Part shown: one piece after another, positions 24,187-31,741 of the stretch | Layout of the letters: the number at the start of each line of letters is the position of its first letter | Position numbering within the stretch: the stretch's first letter is position 1 | Source: Streptomyces sp. Ru62 | GTDB lineage: Bacteria; Actinomycetota; Actinomycetes; Streptomycetales; Streptomycetaceae | DNA: 35,190 nucleotides | Assembly (NCBI RefSeq): GCF_002920615.1 | Contig: NZ_PQSU01000059.1 | Location: 1 to 35,190 of the forward strand | Direction: 5' to 3' | The notes under the pieces: model-generated | Database searches by the model: none | The model's input: the letters and a program-made list of their open reading frames with translations, nothing else | What the model was told of the DNA's origin: nothing | Made by a program: the position numbers and the translations under genes

Positions 24187-24363
24187 GAGCGCCTCCTTCC
24201 TCTCGCTCCGTTGATCACCGCCTGCCCCTGTGTCCGATTCAGAAACGGAACCGCTCAATCCCATCCCGGACGGCGGTTGGACTTGCGCGGCGCCACGGAG
24301 CAGGGTGGACGGGCCCGCGCGCACACGCGGGGCACCCCTACGGCACCACCCGGAGAAGACCCG

Positions 24364-25407
24364 ATGACGTACGTCGCGGACCCCGCTCGCTACGACGGCA
24401 CCATGCGCTACCGGCGCACCGGCCGTTCCGGACTGGACCTGCCGGTCCTGTCCCTGGGCTACTGGCACAACTTCGGCGACGACCGCCCGTTCGAGACCCA
24501 GCGCGAGATCGCGCTGCGCGCCTTCGACCTCGGGATCACCCACCACGACCTCGCCAACAACTACGGCCCGCCCTACGGCGCGGCGGAGCTGAACTTCGGG
24601 CGGCTGCTGAAGCGCGACCTGGCGCCCTACCGCGACGAGCTGGTGATCTCCACCAAGGCCGGCTGGGACATGTGGCCCGGCCCCTACGGGCAGGGCGGCG
24701 GCTCCCGCAAGTACCTGCTGGCCTCCCTCGACCAGTCGCTCGGCCGGATGGGCGTGGACTACGTCGACATCTTCTACTCCCACCGGCTGGACGCGAGCAC
24801 GCCGCTGGAGGAGACCATGGGCGCGCTCGACACGGCCGTCCGCCAGGGCAAGGCGCTGTACGTCGGCATCTCCTCCTACGACGCCGAACGCACCCGGCAG
24901 GCCGCCGCGATCCTGCGCGAGCTCGGCACCCCGCTGCTGATCCACCAGCCGTCGTACAGCATGCTCAACCGCTGGATCGAGACCGACGGCCTGCTGGACG
25001 CGGCCCAGGAGGAGGGCTTCGGCGTCATCGGCTTCACGGCGCTCGCGCAGGGCCTGCTCACCGGCCGCTACCTGGACGGCGTCCCGGCGGACTCGCGGGC
25101 CGCGCGGGGCACGTCCCTGGACACCGCCTGGCTGACGGACGACCTGCGGGGCCGGCTGCGCGCCCTGAACGACATCGCGGCCCGGCGCGGGCAGACACTG
25201 GCCCAGCTCGCGCTGGCCTGGGCGCTGCGGGACGAGCGGGTGACCTCGCTCGTCATCGGCGCCTCGCGGGTCGAACAGCTGGAGCAGAACGTCGCCGCGC
25301 TGGAGAACCCGTCCTTCAGCGACGAGGAGCTGGCCGAGATCGACCGGTACGCGACCGAGGGCGGCGTGGACCTGTGGCGCGACGCCCGGCTGGGGAACCT
25401 CGGCTGA
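24364..25407 (+). CDS. Aldo/keto reductase, YghZ/AKR14 type
   Basis: 347 residues, ATG at 24364 with GGAGAAG upstream. An NADPH-dependent (beta/alpha)8 reductase. The catalytic tetrad is visible: Asp and Tyr in GITHHDLANNYGPPYGAAE, Lys in VISTKAGWDMWPGPYG, and His in DIFYSHRLD. The WHNFGDDRPFET opening, the extended YGQGGGSRKYLLASLDQSL loop, and QPSYSMLNRWIE are characteristic of the YghZ (L-glyceraldehyde-3-phosphate reductase) and K+-channel beta-subunit-like branch. It should detoxify reactive aldehydes such as methylglyoxal and L-glyceraldehyde-3-phosphate. The C-terminal NADP-binding segment SLVIGASRVEQLEQNVAAL is intact. Transcribed alone. Confidence 0.93.
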   Translation: MTYVADPARYDGTMRYRRTGRSGLDLPVLSLGYWHNFGDDRPFETQREIALRAFDLGITHHDLANNYGPPYGAAELNFGRLLKRDLAPYRDELVISTKAGWDMWPGPYGQGGGSRKYLLASLDQSLGRMGVDYVDIFYSHRLDASTPLEETMGALDTAVRQGKALYVGISSYDAERTRQAAAILRELGTPLLIHQPSYSMLNRWIETDGLLDAAQEEGFGVIGFTALAQGLLTGRYLDGVPADSRAARGTSLDTAWLTDDLRGRLRALNDIAARRGQTLAQLALAWALRDERVTSLVIGASRVEQLEQNVAALENPSFSDEELAEIDRYATEGGVDLWRDARLGNLG

Positions 25408-25410
25408 GGA

Positions 25411-25440
25411 GGCGGTGGCGGGCTCCCGGCCGGGACCGCC
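25411..25440 (+). terminator. Hairpin after aldo/keto reductase gene
   Basis: GGCGGT (25411-25416) and ACCGCC (25435-25440) enclose the perfect 12-bp palindrome TCCCGGCCGGGA (25424-25435). A stem-loop can form from either pairing, three bases after the stop codon. Confidence 0.5.
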
Positions 25441-25467
25441 CGGAGGACATCGCGCGGTGGCACTCGA

Positions 25468-25529
25468 TGACATCACAGGGGCACCCCATGACATTTATCA
25501 CTGACATGGGGGAATAAGTAGGACATAAT
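25468..25529 (+). promoter_or_regulatory. Promoter of the small CxxC protein with three TGACAT boxes
   Basis: CTGACA (25501-25506) and CATAAT (25524-25529) are 17 bp apart and in an AT-rich stretch, the best sigma-70-like promoter in the window. TGACAT occurs three times, at 25468, 25489 and 25502, the last within the -35. Transcription would start near 25536, leaving a 60-base leader with AAGGAG at 25579-25584. Confidence 0.7.
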
Positions 25530-25595
25530 GGACGTCATTCACCACGCACCGCCCCCGCGCACCACGCCCCGCGACCGCAAGGAGCCGCTCCCCGT

Positions 25596-25778
25596 ATGGC
25601 GCACGGAGCCCACCGCAATCCCTTCCTGCCTCTCCACCCCGACCTGACCCTCGCCCGCGACTGCGAGCAGTGCCTCGGCTGGGGAACCGTCGTCACCCGC
25701 GACGGGGACCACGAGCTGTGCCACTCGTGCCAGCCCGATCCCGCCGGCGACCAGGGCACCGCGACCTCCGGTTCCTGA
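25596..25778 (+). CDS. Small two-CxxC zinc-ribbon-like protein
   Basis: 60 residues, ATG at 25596, AAGGAG 11 bases upstream. The middle reads RDCEQCLGWGTVVTRDGDHELCHSCQP: two CxxC pairs separated by 17 residues with a short strand-turn-strand, the layout of a treble-clef or zinc-ribbon finger related to DnaJ-like cysteine motifs (C-x-x-C-x-G-x-G). The N-terminus has several His residues and the C-terminus is disordered. It probably binds one zinc ion. I do not know a named family function; related short proteins are seen in Streptomyces. The separate strong promoter supports it being a real gene. Confidence 0.75.
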   Translation: MAHGAHRNPFLPLHPDLTLARDCEQCLGWGTVVTRDGDHELCHSCQPDPAGDQGTATSGS

Positions 25779-25847
25779 CGCTCCGCTCCCGCCCGCTCCG
25801 GCCCCCTCCCCCGGACGATCACGCTCCGGGGTAGGGTTCGGTTAAAA

Positions 25848-25862
25848 GTTTCACCAAGAAAC
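25848..25862. promoter_or_regulatory. Inverted repeat before the antiporter operon
   Basis: GTTTC-ACCAA-GAAAC, in the AT-rich run GGTTAAAAGTTTCACCAAGAAACATTC directly before the RCK_C gene start at 25888. Could be an operator or part of the promoter. TAGGGT at 25832-25837 is a possible -10, without a clear -35. Confidence 0.4.
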
Positions 25863-25887
25863 ATTCAAGCCGGGCAGGGGGGCAGCC

Positions 25888-26373
25888 ATGAGCGCCGCAC
25901 GCACCAGCAGGACACCGTTGCCGGGAATCGGCGTCCGGTACGACCTGACGACCCGCGAACACCGCCACCTGTCGGTGGTGGCCCACCGGGACGGTTCGCG
26001 CACGCTCAGCGCCTACCGGCGTGACGATCCGGACGCCTGTGCCCTGTCGGTCCATCTCACCGGGCAGGAGGCGGAAGCGCTGGTGGACGTGCTGAAGCCG
26101 ACCCACCACAGCGCCACGCTGCTCTCCACCACCGAGCTGGGCCTGGTGGCCGAGCGGATCGAGCTGTCCGGGGCCTCGCACTGGAACGGACGGCTGCTCG
26201 GCGAGACCCGGATGCGCACCGACACCGGCGTGTCGATCGTGGCCGTCCTGCGCCGCGCCGAGGCCATCCCCTCCCCCGGCCCCGGCTTCCGGCTGGCCGG
26301 CGGGGACACGCTGATCGTCATCGGCACCCGCGAGGGCGTCGACGCCGCCGCCGCGATACTCGGGCGGGAGTGA
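25888..26373 (+). CDS. RCK_C (TrkA-C) regulatory subunit of cation/proton antiporter
   Basis: 161 residues. The first 75 residues are a small alpha/beta domain (GIGVRYDLTTREHRHLSVVAHRDGSRTLSAY...) as in KhtT-type subunits. Residues about 80-160 are an RCK_C domain: SGASHWNGRLLGETRMRTDTGVSIVAVLRRAEAIPSPGPGFRLAGGDTLIVIGTREGVDA, with the classic G-D-x-L-x-V-x-G ending. It is followed after 5 bp by a CPA2-type antiporter, so the two form a two-gene operon like KhtT-KhtU. RCK_C proteins of this kind bind nucleotides. In Streptomyces venezuelae the similar protein CpeA binds c-di-AMP, so c-di-AMP gating is a reasonable but unproven idea here. Cytosolic. Confidence 0.9.
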   Translation: MSAARTSRTPLPGIGVRYDLTTREHRHLSVVAHRDGSRTLSAYRRDDPDACALSVHLTGQEAEALVDVLKPTHHSATLLSTTELGLVAERIELSGASHWNGRLLGETRMRTDTGVSIVAVLRRAEAIPSPGPGFRLAGGDTLIVIGTREGVDAAAAILGRE

Positions 26374-26378
26374 TCCGG

Positions 26379-27644
26379 ATGCACTCCTCCGCGGTCTTCC
26401 TGATCGAGTTCGGCGCGATCATCCTGGGCCTCGGGCTGCTGGGCCGGCTCGCCGCCCGCCTGCGGTTCTCACCCATCCCGCTGTACCTGCTGGCCGGACT
26501 CGCCTTCGGCGAGGGGGGTCTGCTGCCGCTCGGCACCAGCGAGGAGTTCGTCGCGATCGGCGCCGAGATCGGCGTCGTCCTGCTGCTGCTCATGCTGGGG
26601 CTCGAATACACGGCCGGCGATCTGGTCTCCAACCTGAAGACCCAGTACCCGGCCGGGATCGTCGACGCCACCCTCAACGCCCTGCCCGGCGCCGCCATGG
26701 CCCTGCTGCTGGGCTGGGGCCCGATCGCCGCCGTCGTCCTGGCCGGCATCACCTGGATCTCCTCCTCCGGTGTCATCGCCAAGGTCCTCGGCGACCTCGG
26801 CCGGATCGGCAACCGGGAGACGCCGGTGATCCTCAGCATCCTGGTGCTGGAGGACCTGTCCATGGCGGTCTACCTGCCCGTGGTCACGGCCCTGCTGGCC
26901 GGGACCGGTTTCGCGGCCGGCAGCGTCACGCTGGCCATCGCGCTCGGCGTGGCGGGCCTGGTGCTGCTGGTCGCGGTCCGCTACGGCCGGCACATCTCCC
27001 GGTTCGTCTCCACCGACGACCCCGAGAAGCTGCTGCTGGTGGTGCTCGGGCTGACGCTGGTGGTGGCCGGTGTCGCCCAGCAGCTCCAGGTCTCGGCGGC
27101 GGTCGGCGCGTTCCTGGTCGGCATCGCCCTGTCCGGGGAGGTCGCCGAGGGTGCCCACAACCTCCTCGCCCCGCTGCGGGACCTGTTCGCTGCGGTGTTC
27201 TTCGTCTTCTTCGGGCTGCACACCGATCCGGCGAGCATCCCGCCGGTGCTGCTGCCCGCCCTCGCCCTGGCCGTCGTCACCTCCCTCACCAAGATCGCCA
27301 CCGGCTACTGGGCGGCCCGCCGCGCGGGCATCTCGGCCCGGGGCAGGTGGCGGGCCGGCGGCACCCTGGTCGCCCGCGGCGAGTTCTCCATCGTCATCGC
27401 GGGGCTCGCCGTCACCTCCGGCATCGACTCCGACCTCGGCCCGCTGGCCACCGCCTACGTGCTGCTCCTGGTCGTGCTCGGCCCGCTGACCGCCCGGTAC
27501 ACCGAGCCGCTCGCCCGGCGCCTGACCGGCCGCCGGGACCGGCGCACGGCACCACAGGCCGAGGCCGGCCCGGACGCCGCCGCACAGGACCAGCGGGACG
27601 AACGCGACCAGCAGGACCAGGAAGCGTCGGTGAGCCGGCCCTGA
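26379..27644 (+). CDS. CPA2-family K+(Na+)/H+ antiporter membrane subunit
   Basis: About 421 residues with roughly 12 transmembrane helices of the Na_H_Exchanger (KefB/KhtU) fold. Key segments are PLYLLAGLAFGEGG, VLLLLMLGLEYTAGDL, ISSSGVIAKVLGDLGRIGNRETPVILSILVLEDLSMAVYLPVV (with the E-D pair of the ion site in LEDLSM), AAVGAFLVGIALSGEVA, and AGGTLVARGEFSIVIAGLA. No cytosolic TrkA-N domain is fused; the C-terminal tail after about 385 is a short, highly charged Gln/Asp/Arg stretch. Control therefore comes from the RCK_C protein just upstream. ATG 26379 is preferred because GGGAG lies eight bases before it; a GTG at 26370 overlapping the previous stop is possible. Role: K+ or Na+ extrusion in exchange for protons. 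Confidence 0.92.
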   Translation: MHSSAVFLIEFGAIILGLGLLGRLAARLRFSPIPLYLLAGLAFGEGGLLPLGTSEEFVAIGAEIGVVLLLLMLGLEYTAGDLVSNLKTQYPAGIVDATLNALPGAAMALLLGWGPIAAVVLAGITWISSSGVIAKVLGDLGRIGNRETPVILSILVLEDLSMAVYLPVVTALLAGTGFAAGSVTLAIALGVAGLVLLVAVRYGRHISRFVSTDDPEKLLLVVLGLTLVVAGVAQQLQVSAAVGAFLVGIALSGEVAEGAHNLLAPLRDLFAAVFFVFFGLHTDPASIPPVLLPALALAVVTSLTKIATGYWAARRAGISARGRWRAGGTLVARGEFSIVIAGLAVTSGIDSDLGPLATAYVLLLVVLGPLTARYTEPLARRLTGRRDRRTAPQAEAGPDAAAQDQRDERDQQDQEASVSRP

Positions 27645-27678
27645 TCGCCGCACGGCCGCGCCGACGTACCGTGGAGGC

Positions 27679-28299
27679 ATGTCGCCTCCGCTTCCGGGAC
27701 CGCTGGCCCAGCTGGAGCCGCTGCTCGGTCACTACGGCTACTGGGCCGTGGGAGCGGTGGTCTTCGTCGAGGACTTCGGCGTCCCCGCGCCCGGCGAGAC
27801 CATCCTGCTCGCGGCGGGGGTGTACGCGGGCACGGGGCGGCTGAACGTCGTGGCCGTGGCGGTCATCGCCTTCGTCGCGGCCGTCGCCGGCGACAACCTC
27901 GGCTACCTGATCGGCAGGGTCGGCGGGCGGGCCTTCGTGCACCGGTGGGGCAAGTACGTCTTCCTGACGCCCAAACGGTTCGAGGCCGCCGAGGCGTTCT
28001 TCACCCGGCACGGCGGCAAGATCGTGACCGTGGCCCGGTTCGTCGAGGGCCTGCGCCAGGCCAACGGCGTCATCGCGGGCACGACCGGCATGCACTGGCG
28101 CCGCTTCCTCGCCTTCAACGCCCTCGGCGCGGCCCTGTGGGTCGGTCTGTGGACGACCCTGGCCTACCTCGCGGGCAACCACATCACCACGATCTACGAC
28201 GAGATCCGGCACTACCAGCTCTACGTCGTCATCGCCGTCGCCGTCCTCCTCGCGGCGTTCGTCGTACGGCACGTCGTGCGGCGGCGCGGCCAACGCTGA
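27679..28299 (+). CDS. DedA family membrane protein
   Basis: 206 residues, ATG at 27679 after GGAGG. Typical DedA (SNARE-associated/VTT) order: an N-terminal amphipathic segment, then GYWAVGAVVFVEDFGVPAPGETILLAAGVYAG with the acidic E-D and G-x-P-x-P-G-E motif, AAVAGDNLGYLIGRVGG, and FFTRHGGKIVTVARFVEGLRQANGVIAGTTGMHWRRFLAFNALGAALW with the conserved F-x-R and G-x-x-x-M motifs. Two C-terminal helices end in a basic tail. DedA proteins are proton-motive-force-linked lipid scramblase-type transporters (undecaprenyl phosphate or phospholipids) needed for envelope homeostasis. It begins 34 bp after the antiporter stop, so read-through from that operon is likely. Confidence 0.93.
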   Translation: MSPPLPGPLAQLEPLLGHYGYWAVGAVVFVEDFGVPAPGETILLAAGVYAGTGRLNVVAVAVIAFVAAVAGDNLGYLIGRVGGRAFVHRWGKYVFLTPKRFEAAEAFFTRHGGKIVTVARFVEGLRQANGVIAGTTGMHWRRFLAFNALGAALWVGLWTTLAYLAGNHITTIYDEIRHYQLYVVIAVAVLLAAFVVRHVVRRRGQR

Positions 28300-28381
28300 C
28301 CCGCACCATGGTTTGGACGGCGGCGGAGCGGCAAGTCGGATGGCGACCAGAGACCACGTCTATGTGGGGATGTGACACGTG

Positions 28382-28555
28382 ATGGCCGGCAATCAGAAGG
28401 CCAAGGCCAAGGCGGAGCAGGCCAAGGGCAAGGTCAAGGAGGCCGCGGGCCGCGCCGTCGGCAACGAGAGCGTGGAGGCCGAGGGCCGCATGAAGGGCGC
28501 CGAGGGCGACGCCCGGCAGGCCAAGGAGAAGATCAAGGACGTCTTCAAGCACTGA
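28382..28555 (+). CDS. CsbD-family stress protein
   Basis: 57 residues, ATG at 28382 with GGGGAT upstream. Sequence MAGNQKAKAKAEQAKGKVKE then AAGRAVGNESVEAEGRMKGAEGDARQAKEKIKD: a highly charged, Lys/Ala/Glu-rich helical protein with the K-G-x-x-K-E-A-x-G and E-x-E-G-x-x-x-x-x-x-G-x-x-x-Q-x-K spacing of CsbD/YjbJ. These are very abundant general-stress proteins (sigma-B controlled in Bacillus) of unknown action. The gene is close after DedA and is followed by a strong hairpin. It is easily missed because it is under 60 codons. Confidence 0.92.
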   Translation: MAGNQKAKAKAEQAKGKVKEAAGRAVGNESVEAEGRMKGAEGDARQAKEKIKDVFKH

Positions 28556-28579
28556 GCGACCGAAGGAACGATCCGGCCT

Positions 28580-28628
28580 CGGAGCGGGCCCGGAGATGCC
28601 GCGCGAGCGGGTCCCCGGGCCCGCTCCG
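28580..28628 (+). terminator. Strong terminator after csbD-like gene
   Basis: CGGAGCGGGCCCGG at 28580-28593 and CCGGGCCCGCTCCG at 28615-28628 form a perfect 14-bp stem with a 21-base loop, 25 bases after the stop. It probably ends the transcript that covers the antiporter, DedA and CsbD genes. Confidence 0.85.
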
Positions 28629-28681
28629 GCGTGCGCCCGCGTCGCTCCCGCCGCCCCTCAGCAGGCGTTCGTGGGCACCCG

Positions 28682-28704
28682 GAGGATTCCTCGGGGACGT
28701 CCCC
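28682..28704. promoter_or_regulatory. Two abutting perfect palindromes upstream of RsbW-like gene
   Basis: GAGGA-T-TCCTC (28682-28692) is followed directly by GGGGACGTCCCC (28693-28704), then TTGACC (28705-28710), which may be a -35 box. Centres are about 11.5 bp apart, so two dimers on the same face of the helix could bind. It is 97 bp before the start of the next gene. Confidence 0.45.
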
Positions 28705-28800
28705 TTGACCGGCAGCCCAGCGGGTAACCGAGCAGGGACGGCAACGACCCCCCTGTGCACAGGAAGGGCCCCTGACCCCAGAGGAAAAGGGCAACGAGGT

Positions 28801-29250
28801 ATGGACATCCCGCTCAGGACCCACGCGACGACGCAGGACCGCGCCGCGCCCCTGCGCTACAGCCGCACCTGGGACACCGGCGTCTCCAGCATCGCCGAGG
28901 CGAGAGACGCCGTCGCGGCCCTGCTGGCCCGGGCACGGCCCGCACCGGGTCGCCGCCCGCTGCAGGATGCCCAGCTCGTCGTCAGCGAACTCGTCACCAA
29001 TGCGGCCAAGCACGCGCCCGGCCCGTGCGCGCTGCACCTGGAGCTGCTGCCCGGCGCCACCGGGCTGCGCATCTCCGTCACGGACACCTCCGAGGAGCCG
29101 CCGCGGCGGCGTCCGCCCGATCCCCGTCGGGTCGGCGGCCACGGTCTGCACCTCGTGGCGATGGTCTCCCGCGGCCTGGAGGTGACCTGGCTGTCCCACG
29201 GCAAGCGGGTCACCGCGACCGTGCCGCTCGGCCCGGCGGCCGCCGTCTGA
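28801..29250 (+). CDS. RsbW/SpoIIAB-like ATP-binding regulator
   Basis: 149 residues, ATG at 28801. After a 15-residue tail comes a single HATPase_c domain: AEARDAVAALLARA, the N-box VVSELVTNAAKHAPG with the Mg/ATP-binding Glu and Asn, the G1-like VTDTSEEPPRRRPPDPRRVGGHGLHLVAMVSRGLEVTW (V-x-D, then G-G-H-G-L), and GKRVTATVPL. The G1 glycine after VTDT is replaced by Ser, as often in Streptomyces members. Proteins of this type are anti-sigma or anti-anti-sigma kinases with Ser/Thr activity, or orphan regulators. It is convergent (18 bp) with a PP2C phosphatase that also belongs to partner-switching systems. No sigma factor or STAS partner is adjacent, so its target is unknown. Confidence 0.9.
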   Translation: MDIPLRTHATTQDRAAPLRYSRTWDTGVSSIAEARDAVAALLARARPAPGRRPLQDAQLVVSELVTNAAKHAPGPCALHLELLPGATGLRISVTDTSEEPPRRRPPDPRRVGGHGLHLVAMVSRGLEVTWLSHGKRVTATVPLGPAAAV

Positions 29251-29268
29251 CCGGCCGGGCCGCCGGCA

Positions 29269-31680
29269 TCAGGCGACCCTGATGCCGACGATGCAGGTGT
29301 CGTCGTCGGTGTCCGACCTGCTGTAGGTCAGCAGCCGGTCCAGTTGCTGGTCCAGGGTGCTGGGCGCCGCACGCGCCGTGTCCAGCAGATGCGACAGCGA
29401 CTCCTCCACCGAGCGGTCCCGGCGCTCGATCAGGCCGTCGGTGTACATCAGCAGGGTGTCCCCGGCGGCCAGCTGCACCTCCGTCTCGTCGTAGCGCGCC
29501 TCCGGGACGGCGCCCAGCAGCAGCCCCTTGACCGGGGGCAGCGCGGTGGCGTCCGCCTCCCGTACCAGCACCGGCGGCAGATGGCCCGCCCGCGCCCAGC
29601 GCAGGGTCCGCCGCTCGCCGTCGTACAGGCCGCACACGGCGGTCGCGGTGACGGCACCCGTGAGATGGTGGGCGACGATGTTCAGCCAGGACAGCAGCTG
29701 CGCCGGCCCGGCGCCGGTCACCGCGAGGCCGCGCAGCGCGTTGCGCAGGACGACCATGCTGGTCGCCGCCTCGATGCCGTGCCCGGCGACGTCGCCGACG
29801 CACAGCAGGACCAGTCCGGAGGGCAGCACCACGGCGTCGTACCAGTCGCCGCCGACCAGGTGCTCGGTCTCGGCCGGCCGGTAGCGCACCGCCACCTGGA
29901 GGCCGGGCACCCGCAGCGGGGCCTGGGCCGGGGGCATGATGGCGTGCTGGAGCTGGAGCGTGAGGCGGTTGCGCTCCACGGCCTGCTGCTCGGTGTGGGC
30001 CAGCTGGTCACGGGTGGCCGCGAGGGCGACCTCGGTCCAGTGCTGGGCGGAGATGTCCTGGTAGGCGCCGCGGACGCCGAAGAGCTGGCCACCGGTGTCG
30101 AGGACGGGTTCGGCGACCACCCGGATGTGCCGGGTCACGCCGTCCGGGCGCAGCAGCCGGAACGCGGCGGAGGCGGGCCTGCGGTGGTGCAGCAGGGTGC
30201 GCAGGAAGCGGCCGAGGATGACCGCGTCGTCCGGGTGGGCGTGGGCCGGCAGGTCCTGGAGCGCGACCGGGGGGCTCGTGGGCGGGCGGCCGTACAGGGT
30301 GAACAGCTGGCCGTTCCAGGTGATCTCGCCGGTGAGCAGGTTCTCCTCGAAACCGCCGATCCGGCCGAGCCGCTGGGCGTGCTGGAGCAGACTGGCCAGC
30401 CGCGCGGTCTCGTCCTCGATGCGCCAGATCAGCAGCACGCCGGAGCCGTGCCGGCTGATGCTGATGTCGGCGACGGCGGACAGCGGCACCTGGTCGACCA
30501 GGGCGGTCAGCCGCATCCGGTGGGCGCGGAACGGCTCGCCGGTGGCGTAGACCCGCTCCACCCGCTGGAACAGCTCGCTGTCGCCGGCGGCCATCGGGTA
30601 GGCCTCCAGCAGCAGGGCGCCGCCCACGACCGCCCGGGGCCGGCCCGCCGGGTCCAGGAAGCGGCTGTTGACATGCTGGATGCGGAAGTCGACCAGCTGT
30701 CCGGTGTCGTCGAGGTGCGGCACGAGCACCAGGGCCGGGTCGTGCAGCCCGTCGGCCAGGTCCATCAGCTCGACCACGTCGGGCAGCAGCCCGGGTTCCG
30801 GTCCGGTGCCGGGCGGCGGCACGAAGCTCTCCAGGGAGTGCGCGCACAGCTCGGCGAGGGCCTCCACCTGCCGGACGACGGGGCGCGGCAGCGGTTCCTC
30901 CGGCTTGGGCCAGGCGATCTCCAGGACGCCGTGGATCCGGCCGCCCGCGCCGGCGGGTACGGCGATCCGGGCGCCGTCGGCGTACTCGCGGCGGCCGATC
31001 GTGGGCAGCCCGGACCCGGCGAGCGACGGCAGCCACTGCCCGTCGGGCTCGGTCAGGCCCCGCCGGGCCACGGTGGCCACGTCGGGCGGGACGTAGTGCC
31101 AGCGGGCCGCCTCGCCCGGCGGGAAACCGGCGCTGCCCGCGAGGGTCAGCGAGCCGTCCGAGCCGGCCGACCAGATGGCGACGGCGACCGCGCCCAGCGG
31201 GCGCAGGGCGTGGTCGAGCAGGGAGTCGGCCATCGCCTGGGTGTCGTGGGCGGCCAGCACTCCGCTCTCGGCGGCGCGCAGCCGTACCGCGGCGGACTCC
31301 GCGACGGGCCCGGAGGGGTCCGCGGCGACGGACAGGAACGCCTCGGTGACCTCAGCGACGCGGTCCCGGGCCGCCTGGTTGATGACCTCCACCGCGAACT
31401 CCAGCGGGGTCATCTGCGCCTGCTCGGTGAGTTCGGCGAGCTGGCGGGCGGCCTGGGCGGGGCCGCAGCCGAGGCGTTCGACCAGGATGCCCTTGGCCAG
31501 TTCGATCAGCGCCCGGCCCTCCGCCTCGGCCTGCGCCACCTGTACCTCGCGGCGCAGCCGCTCCACGGTGGCGGCGAGCCGGCCGACCGGGGAGGTGGCG
31601 GGTACGTCGGACGACACCGCGTCCGCGGCGGGGAGCTGGGCGGGCACACCTGCCGGCGTGCCCGGTTCGTACGCGTTCAC
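29269..31680 (-). CDS. ANTAR-GAF-PAS-PAS-PP2C (SpoIIE-type) phosphatase
   Basis: 803 residues from GTG at 31680, ten bases after GAGGAG. An ATG at 31782 would add 34 residues, overlap the kinase gene and lacks a ribosome-binding site. Domains: coiled coil and ANTAR helix set at about 35-95 (GRALIELAKGILVERLGCGPAQAARQLAEL); GAF at about 125-285; PAS at 310-420; a second PAS at 440-550 (GGFEENLLTGEITWNGQLFTLYG); linker helix; SpoIIE PP2C at 590-800. The metal ligands are GGDWYD, GDVAGHG, and YTDGLIERRD with DDDTC at the end, all intact. It should dephosphorylate a Ser/Thr-phosphorylated anti-anti-sigma protein in response to a ligand or redox signal. It lies 61 bp after the hybrid kinase on the same strand and convergent with an RsbW-like gene. 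Confidence 0.93.
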   Translation of the reverse strand: MNAYEPGTPAGVPAQLPAADAVSSDVPATSPVGRLAATVERLRREVQVAQAEAEGRALIELAKGILVERLGCGPAQAARQLAELTEQAQMTPLEFAVEVINQAARDRVAEVTEAFLSVAADPSGPVAESAAVRLRAAESGVLAAHDTQAMADSLLDHALRPLGAVAVAIWSAGSDGSLTLAGSAGFPPGEAARWHYVPPDVATVARRGLTEPDGQWLPSLAGSGLPTIGRREYADGARIAVPAGAGGRIHGVLEIAWPKPEEPLPRPVVRQVEALAELCAHSLESFVPPPGTGPEPGLLPDVVELMDLADGLHDPALVLVPHLDDTGQLVDFRIQHVNSRFLDPAGRPRAVVGGALLLEAYPMAAGDSELFQRVERVYATGEPFRAHRMRLTALVDQVPLSAVADISISRHGSGVLLIWRIEDETARLASLLQHAQRLGRIGGFEENLLTGEITWNGQLFTLYGRPPTSPPVALQDLPAHAHPDDAVILGRFLRTLLHHRRPASAAFRLLRPDGVTRHIRVVAEPVLDTGGQLFGVRGAYQDISAQHWTEVALAATRDQLAHTEQQAVERNRLTLQLQHAIMPPAQAPLRVPGLQVAVRYRPAETEHLVGGDWYDAVVLPSGLVLLCVGDVAGHGIEAATSMVVLRNALRGLAVTGAGPAQLLSWLNIVAHHLTGAVTATAVCGLYDGERRTLRWARAGHLPPVLVREADATALPPVKGLLLGAVPEARYDETEVQLAAGDTLLMYTDGLIERRDRSVEESLSHLLDTARAAPSTLDQQLDRLLTYSRSDTDDDTCIVGIRVA

Positions 31681-31741
31681 CGGATCGGTACTCCTCGGCC
31701 TGCGGTGGGGCGGGCGCGCTGTGCCCTGCTCATGGCCGTGC

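Noticed and set aside
22654..24360. Plus-strand frame antisense to the MFS transporter
   Set aside because: Gln/Glu/Gly/Arg-rich shadow of a clear 12-helix transporter. Only the part from 24364 is a gene.
28705..28727. Sigma-B-type promoter (GGGTAA at 28722) before the RsbW-like gene
   Set aside because: The -10 ends in A rather than C or T and no GNNT-like -35 lies 14-16 bp upstream.
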